A stretch of 16,291 nt of DNA from JAPXRI01 sp033813635 (GTDB lineage: Bacteria; Bacillota; Clostridia; Oscillospirales; QAMX01): positions 1 through 16,291 of the forward strand of contig JAPXRI010000045.1 in the NCBI GenBank assembly GCA_033813635.1. Direction: 5' to 3'. The notes below the pieces were generated by a model. That model was not told where the DNA came from. It ran no database searches and saw only the letters and a program-made list of their open reading frames with translations. Of this stretch, positions 14,130-16,291 are shown piece by piece. A program made the translations under genes and the position numbers. Each line of letters opens with the position of its first letter. Positions within the stretch are counted from its first letter, which is position 1.

Positions 14130-14642
14130 TTAGCCGGAATATTTCGATTCGGCAAGTACGGCGCGGACGATTTCCTGAAACGCCTTGCCGACTTCTTTCT
14201 GGCTCCCCGACAGCTTTTCGGCTCGGCGCATTATTTCTCTGAGCGCGGCCGTGTCTTCCCGAATAAACAGTTCGCATAAAAAGCGTTTCATGCGCCCGTC
14301 GTTATAGCTCGCCAGGGCCAAGGTAAGCAGGTCCGCGCGCTCAGCATAGTCCTGATACCATGAATCAAACCCCCGCTCTGCGATGCATTCACAGGTGCGT
14401 ACTTTGACATGGTTGGTGTTTAGATCGCTGAAATCACCCATTTTTCCGAACCTGGCGCACGGAAAAATGTCGCAGCGGCCGCAGTGAGAAAGCTTTTTCT
14501 CTCTGCAGCAGTGGTGTACCTTGCAGGGCTCCGTATAGTATCCGTCATCGGAGCAGCCGGGACATCTGCTCTTGCCCGTTGTCCTGTAGCGGGTGCACAG
14601 GGCGCAGGGCATTCCGCAGTAACCGTAAGGGTAATTCGACAC
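14130..14642 (-). CDS. DUF3795-type Cys-rich zinc-binding protein
   Basis: A 170-residue soluble protein whose first 90 residues hold about 15 cysteines in paired knuckles (CGMPCALC, CPGC, CKVHHCC, CGRCDIFPC, CEC). This pattern matches the DUF3795 family, common in anaerobes and probably metal-binding; no function is established. The C-terminal half is helical and charged (ERADLLTLALASYNDG...). GTG start at 14642, with GGGGG (14651-14655) 8 nt upstream. It starts 45 nt after the stop of the upstream glycosidase with no terminator between them, so it is probably read from the same transcript. It ends just before the hairpin at 14084-14108. Nothing links it functionally to the glycosidase. Confidence 0.78.
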   Translation of the reverse strand: MSNYPYGYCGMPCALCTRYRTTGKSRCPGCSDDGYYTEPCKVHHCCREKKLSHCGRCDIFPCARFGKMGDFSDLNTNHVKVRTCECIAERGFDSWYQDYAERADLLTLALASYNDGRMKRFLCELFIREDTAALREIMRRAEKLSGSQKEVGKAFQEIVRAVLAESKYSG

Positions 14643-14687
14643 TTTACCGACCCCCTATCAGATTTGGCGCAATGAAAGTTAAAAGCC

Positions 14688-15989
14688 TCAGATGTCAAGG
14701 GAATAGAACGGTTCGCGGCACTCTATGATATAGTCCTCTTCCGGGATTGAGCAGTCAAAATTATCCGCAATAAGCTTACCTGGTTCGGACCAGCATTTTA
14801 TAAGGTGGGGCGCTTTTGTTTTTACGCTGCAGTCCTTAAGCTCAAACTCCGCGAAATTTGCCATCTGAAATACGGAGTCATAGCGGTAGGACTCCGCAGT
14901 CGAGATGTTTACGGATATAAACTTCGGGCTGAGCTTCTGCGTCGGCGGCGCGTAAAGCACGATCGGTTCGGTGATGCCCGTGACGGTGACATTTTGAAGC
15001 GTCAGGTCGAAAAGCGGCCAGTGCTGCTGCCACTTGTCCCCGCCCGAGAAATTGTACTGGACAAGCCGCTCCGCATTTTCCACAACACAGTCCTTAAAGA
15101 CCACATTGCGCGGTTCCTCTTTTATATGCGGAACATTCTCGGCAAAATACGTGAACATGCTTAAAAGCGAAAGTCTGGGCGGAACTCTGGAAAAAACGTT
15201 TGAACCGTTTATTTTTTCCGAGTCGGTCAGACAGCCGCGCCACGGATATTTCGCGGGACCGAAGAAGCGGCATCTCTCCACAAGAAGGTTCGTCGCGCCG
15301 AATCTGAAAGCGCTGCACGCGGTGTTCAGATTGCAATCGGCGACAAGTACATTGACGTTTCCGTGGCCTGCTATCGCGTCGTCGCCGGTGATGAAATCGC
15401 TTGACCTGATTTCGGTATTTTTGCAACCGCGGATATGGAACCCGTCGTGCCCGGCGTAAACATGAAGGTTATCTGCCATGATGTTTTCGGAGTGCCAGAT
15501 CGAGTGCGCCCAGTTGGCGCTGTCGCGCACAGTGTACCCCGAAAAAGAGAGATTTTTTGAAAACCAGCAGGATATCGCGTGAGGACCGCGGTAGTTTTCC
15601 TCGCCCGTGGGGTCATAGCAGTTGCTTCCGCAGATAAGGGAGTCATCCTCACCGGTTATTTTTACGTTTTCGGCCTTGAGGATTCTGATAAGCCCGTTAT
15701 TCCATTTTGTCGCGTAGCCCGCCGTCAAATCAACCGGTTCAACGGTATCGGAACCGAGAATATTATAGTCTTCCGGATTCCTCGTTCCGATAAGCTTCGC
15801 ACCGGCGCAAAGGTGGAGCTCTGTGTTTGAGCGAAGTCTGAGTCCGCCGGTTAAATATTCCCCGCACGGAATTTCAACAATGCCTCCGCCGGAAAGAAAG
15901 CATGTGTCAAGAGCTGATTGCAGCGACCCGGTTACTGTCTTTCCTGTCCCCGGCAAAGCGCCGAAATCGGCGACGTTGTATTTTTTCAT
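14688..15989 (-). CDS. Right-handed beta-helix glycosidase (GH28/pectate-lyase-fold)
   Basis: A 433-residue protein. It opens with the classic beta-helix cap NVADFGALPGTGKTVT...LQSALDTC and continues with Asn- and Cys-rich turns (NLSFSGYTVRDSANW, CKNTEIRSSDFI). Candidate catalytic acids lie in GHDGFHI (Asp182) and TGDDAIAGHG (Asp203/Asp204), in the order expected for GH28-type enzymes, although the exact GH28 motifs are not conserved. It is a distant relative of the enzyme at 4562-6049. There is no signal peptide, so it probably acts in the cytoplasm on imported sugars. The frame is open to 16115, but ATG at 15989 is preferred: the upstream 42 residues are low-complexity and basic, the family starts at this point, and GAGGG lies 9 nt upstream. 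It is followed by the DUF3795 gene. Confidence 0.78.
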   Translation of the reverse strand: MKKYNVADFGALPGTGKTVTGSLQSALDTCFLSGGGIVEIPCGEYLTGGLRLRSNTELHLCAGAKLIGTRNPEDYNILGSDTVEPVDLTAGYATKWNNGLIRILKAENVKITGEDDSLICGSNCYDPTGEENYRGPHAISCWFSKNLSFSGYTVRDSANWAHSIWHSENIMADNLHVYAGHDGFHIRGCKNTEIRSSDFITGDDAIAGHGNVNVLVADCNLNTACSAFRFGATNLLVERCRFFGPAKYPWRGCLTDSEKINGSNVFSRVPPRLSLLSMFTYFAENVPHIKEEPRNVVFKDCVVENAERLVQYNFSGGDKWQQHWPLFDLTLQNVTVTGITEPIVLYAPPTQKLSPKFISVNISTAESYRYDSVFQMANFAEFELKDCSVKTKAPHLIKCWSEPGKLIADNFDCSIPEEDYIIECREPFYSLDI

Positions 15990-16105
15990 TTCCCTATACC
16001 CTCTTTGTCCTTTTTTATCTTTTCTCACCGAAAACATATGCCGCGAATAAATCGCTCTTATGCTTTGCCTGTTTTTATAATCGCGGTTTGATTTGCGGCT
16101 TTTTA

Positions 16106-16134
16106 ATAATAGCATTTCGCCTCGTCGAAATCAA
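16106..16134 (-). promoter_or_regulatory. Promoter of the second beta-helix glycosidase gene
   Basis: TTGATT (16129-16134) and an extended -10 TGCTATTAT (TATTAT at 16106-16111) are 17 bp apart on the minus strand. The transcript would start near 16099, giving a leader of about 110 nt in which I see no riboswitch or strong hairpin. Confidence 0.7.
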
Positions 16135-16164
16135 CCGCTTTTTTGTCCAGACTGTTTAGGCATG

Positions 16165-16176
16165 TGTAGCGCTACA
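16165..16176. promoter_or_regulatory. 12-bp palindrome (candidate LacI-family operator)
   Basis: TGTAGCGCTACA is a perfect palindrome with a central GCGC, resembling operators of the LacI/GalR/CcpA family. It lies about 30 bp upstream of the -35 box of the glycosidase promoter. A LacI-type sugar regulator acting here is inference. It could instead belong to the unknown element on its right. Confidence 0.4.
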
Positions 16177-16206
16177 ATACATATTGGACAGTGGAAAAAA
16201 AATAGT

Positions 16207-16291
16207 GCGAGAATGGGACACATCGGTTAAGATTGAGTTACCACACAACAATCAGCCGAAAGGAAGTGTCCATTCCCGCATGAACAGTGTA
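16207..16291 (+). other. Inverted repeat and start of a truncated plus-strand ORF, possible mobile-element edge
   Basis: GCGAGAATGGGACAC (16207-16221) and GTGTCCATTCCCGC (16266-16279) form an imperfect inverted repeat (one mismatch, one bulge) with a 44-nt loop. An ATG at 16280 follows immediately and the window ends after four codons (MNSV). An AAAGGAAG SD-like site lies at 16259-16266, 13 nt from the ATG. Stretches like this are common in leaders of insertion-sequence transposase genes, but only 12 coding bases are visible and the family cannot be named. Confidence 0.35.

Noticed and set aside
1..16291. CRISPR arrays, tRNA or rRNA genes, phage modules
   Set aside because: No regularly spaced repeats, cloverleaf-like sequences or phage structural genes were seen on either strand.

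Overview
The window looks like chromosomal DNA of a GC-rich, low-oxygen member of the Clostridia (Bacillota). The signs are a proS gene preceded by a T-box leader, a FeoB-associated Cys-rich small membrane protein, YkvI- and YczE-type membrane proteins, a zinc-ribbon Ser/Thr kinase, frequent TTG/GTG starts behind strong Shine-Dalgarno (SD) sites, and extended -10 promoters of the TGnTATAAT kind. No phage genes are visible. A possible mobile-element edge lies at the extreme right end.

Layout. 1-355: a short FeoB-associated gene (+) with a 13-bp perfect hairpin between its SD and its start codon, then a bidirectional terminator. 357-2444: proS (-) with its T-box leader and promoter. 2531-4557: a two-gene plus-strand unit, a YkvI-family permease and a membrane-anchored M15 peptidase. 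4562-6175: a minus-strand GH28-like beta-helix glycosidase whose promoter carries a 14-bp inverted repeat around the -10 box. 6183-11940: a five-gene minus-strand operon with its own promoter and terminator. 12043-13363: a plus-strand MBL-fold hydrolase. 13380-16134: three minus-strand genes, namely a second beta-helix glycosidase, a DUF3795 protein and, beyond a terminator, a YczE-type membrane protein. 16165-16291: a 12-bp palindrome, an imperfect inverted repeat and the first codons of a plus-strand ORF cut by the window edge.

The most notable block is the five-gene operon, read in this order: zinc-ribbon Ser/Thr kinase with a transmembrane helix and an outer cadherin-like domain; zinc-ribbon/FHA protein with repeated TVPL motifs; PP2C phosphatase; secreted trypsin-like serine protease joined through a transmembrane helix to a cytoplasmic FHA domain; second PP2C phosphatase. 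It holds writer, readers and erasers of phosphothreonine plus an extracytoplasmic effector, so I infer an envelope-linked phosphosignalling module in which kinase activity may control a cell-surface protease. The domain calls rest on motifs visible in the sequence. The circuit itself is inference.

The two glycosidases lack signal peptides and so probably act on imported oligosaccharides. Each has its own promoter with a nearby palindromic element that could bind a sugar-responsive regulator.
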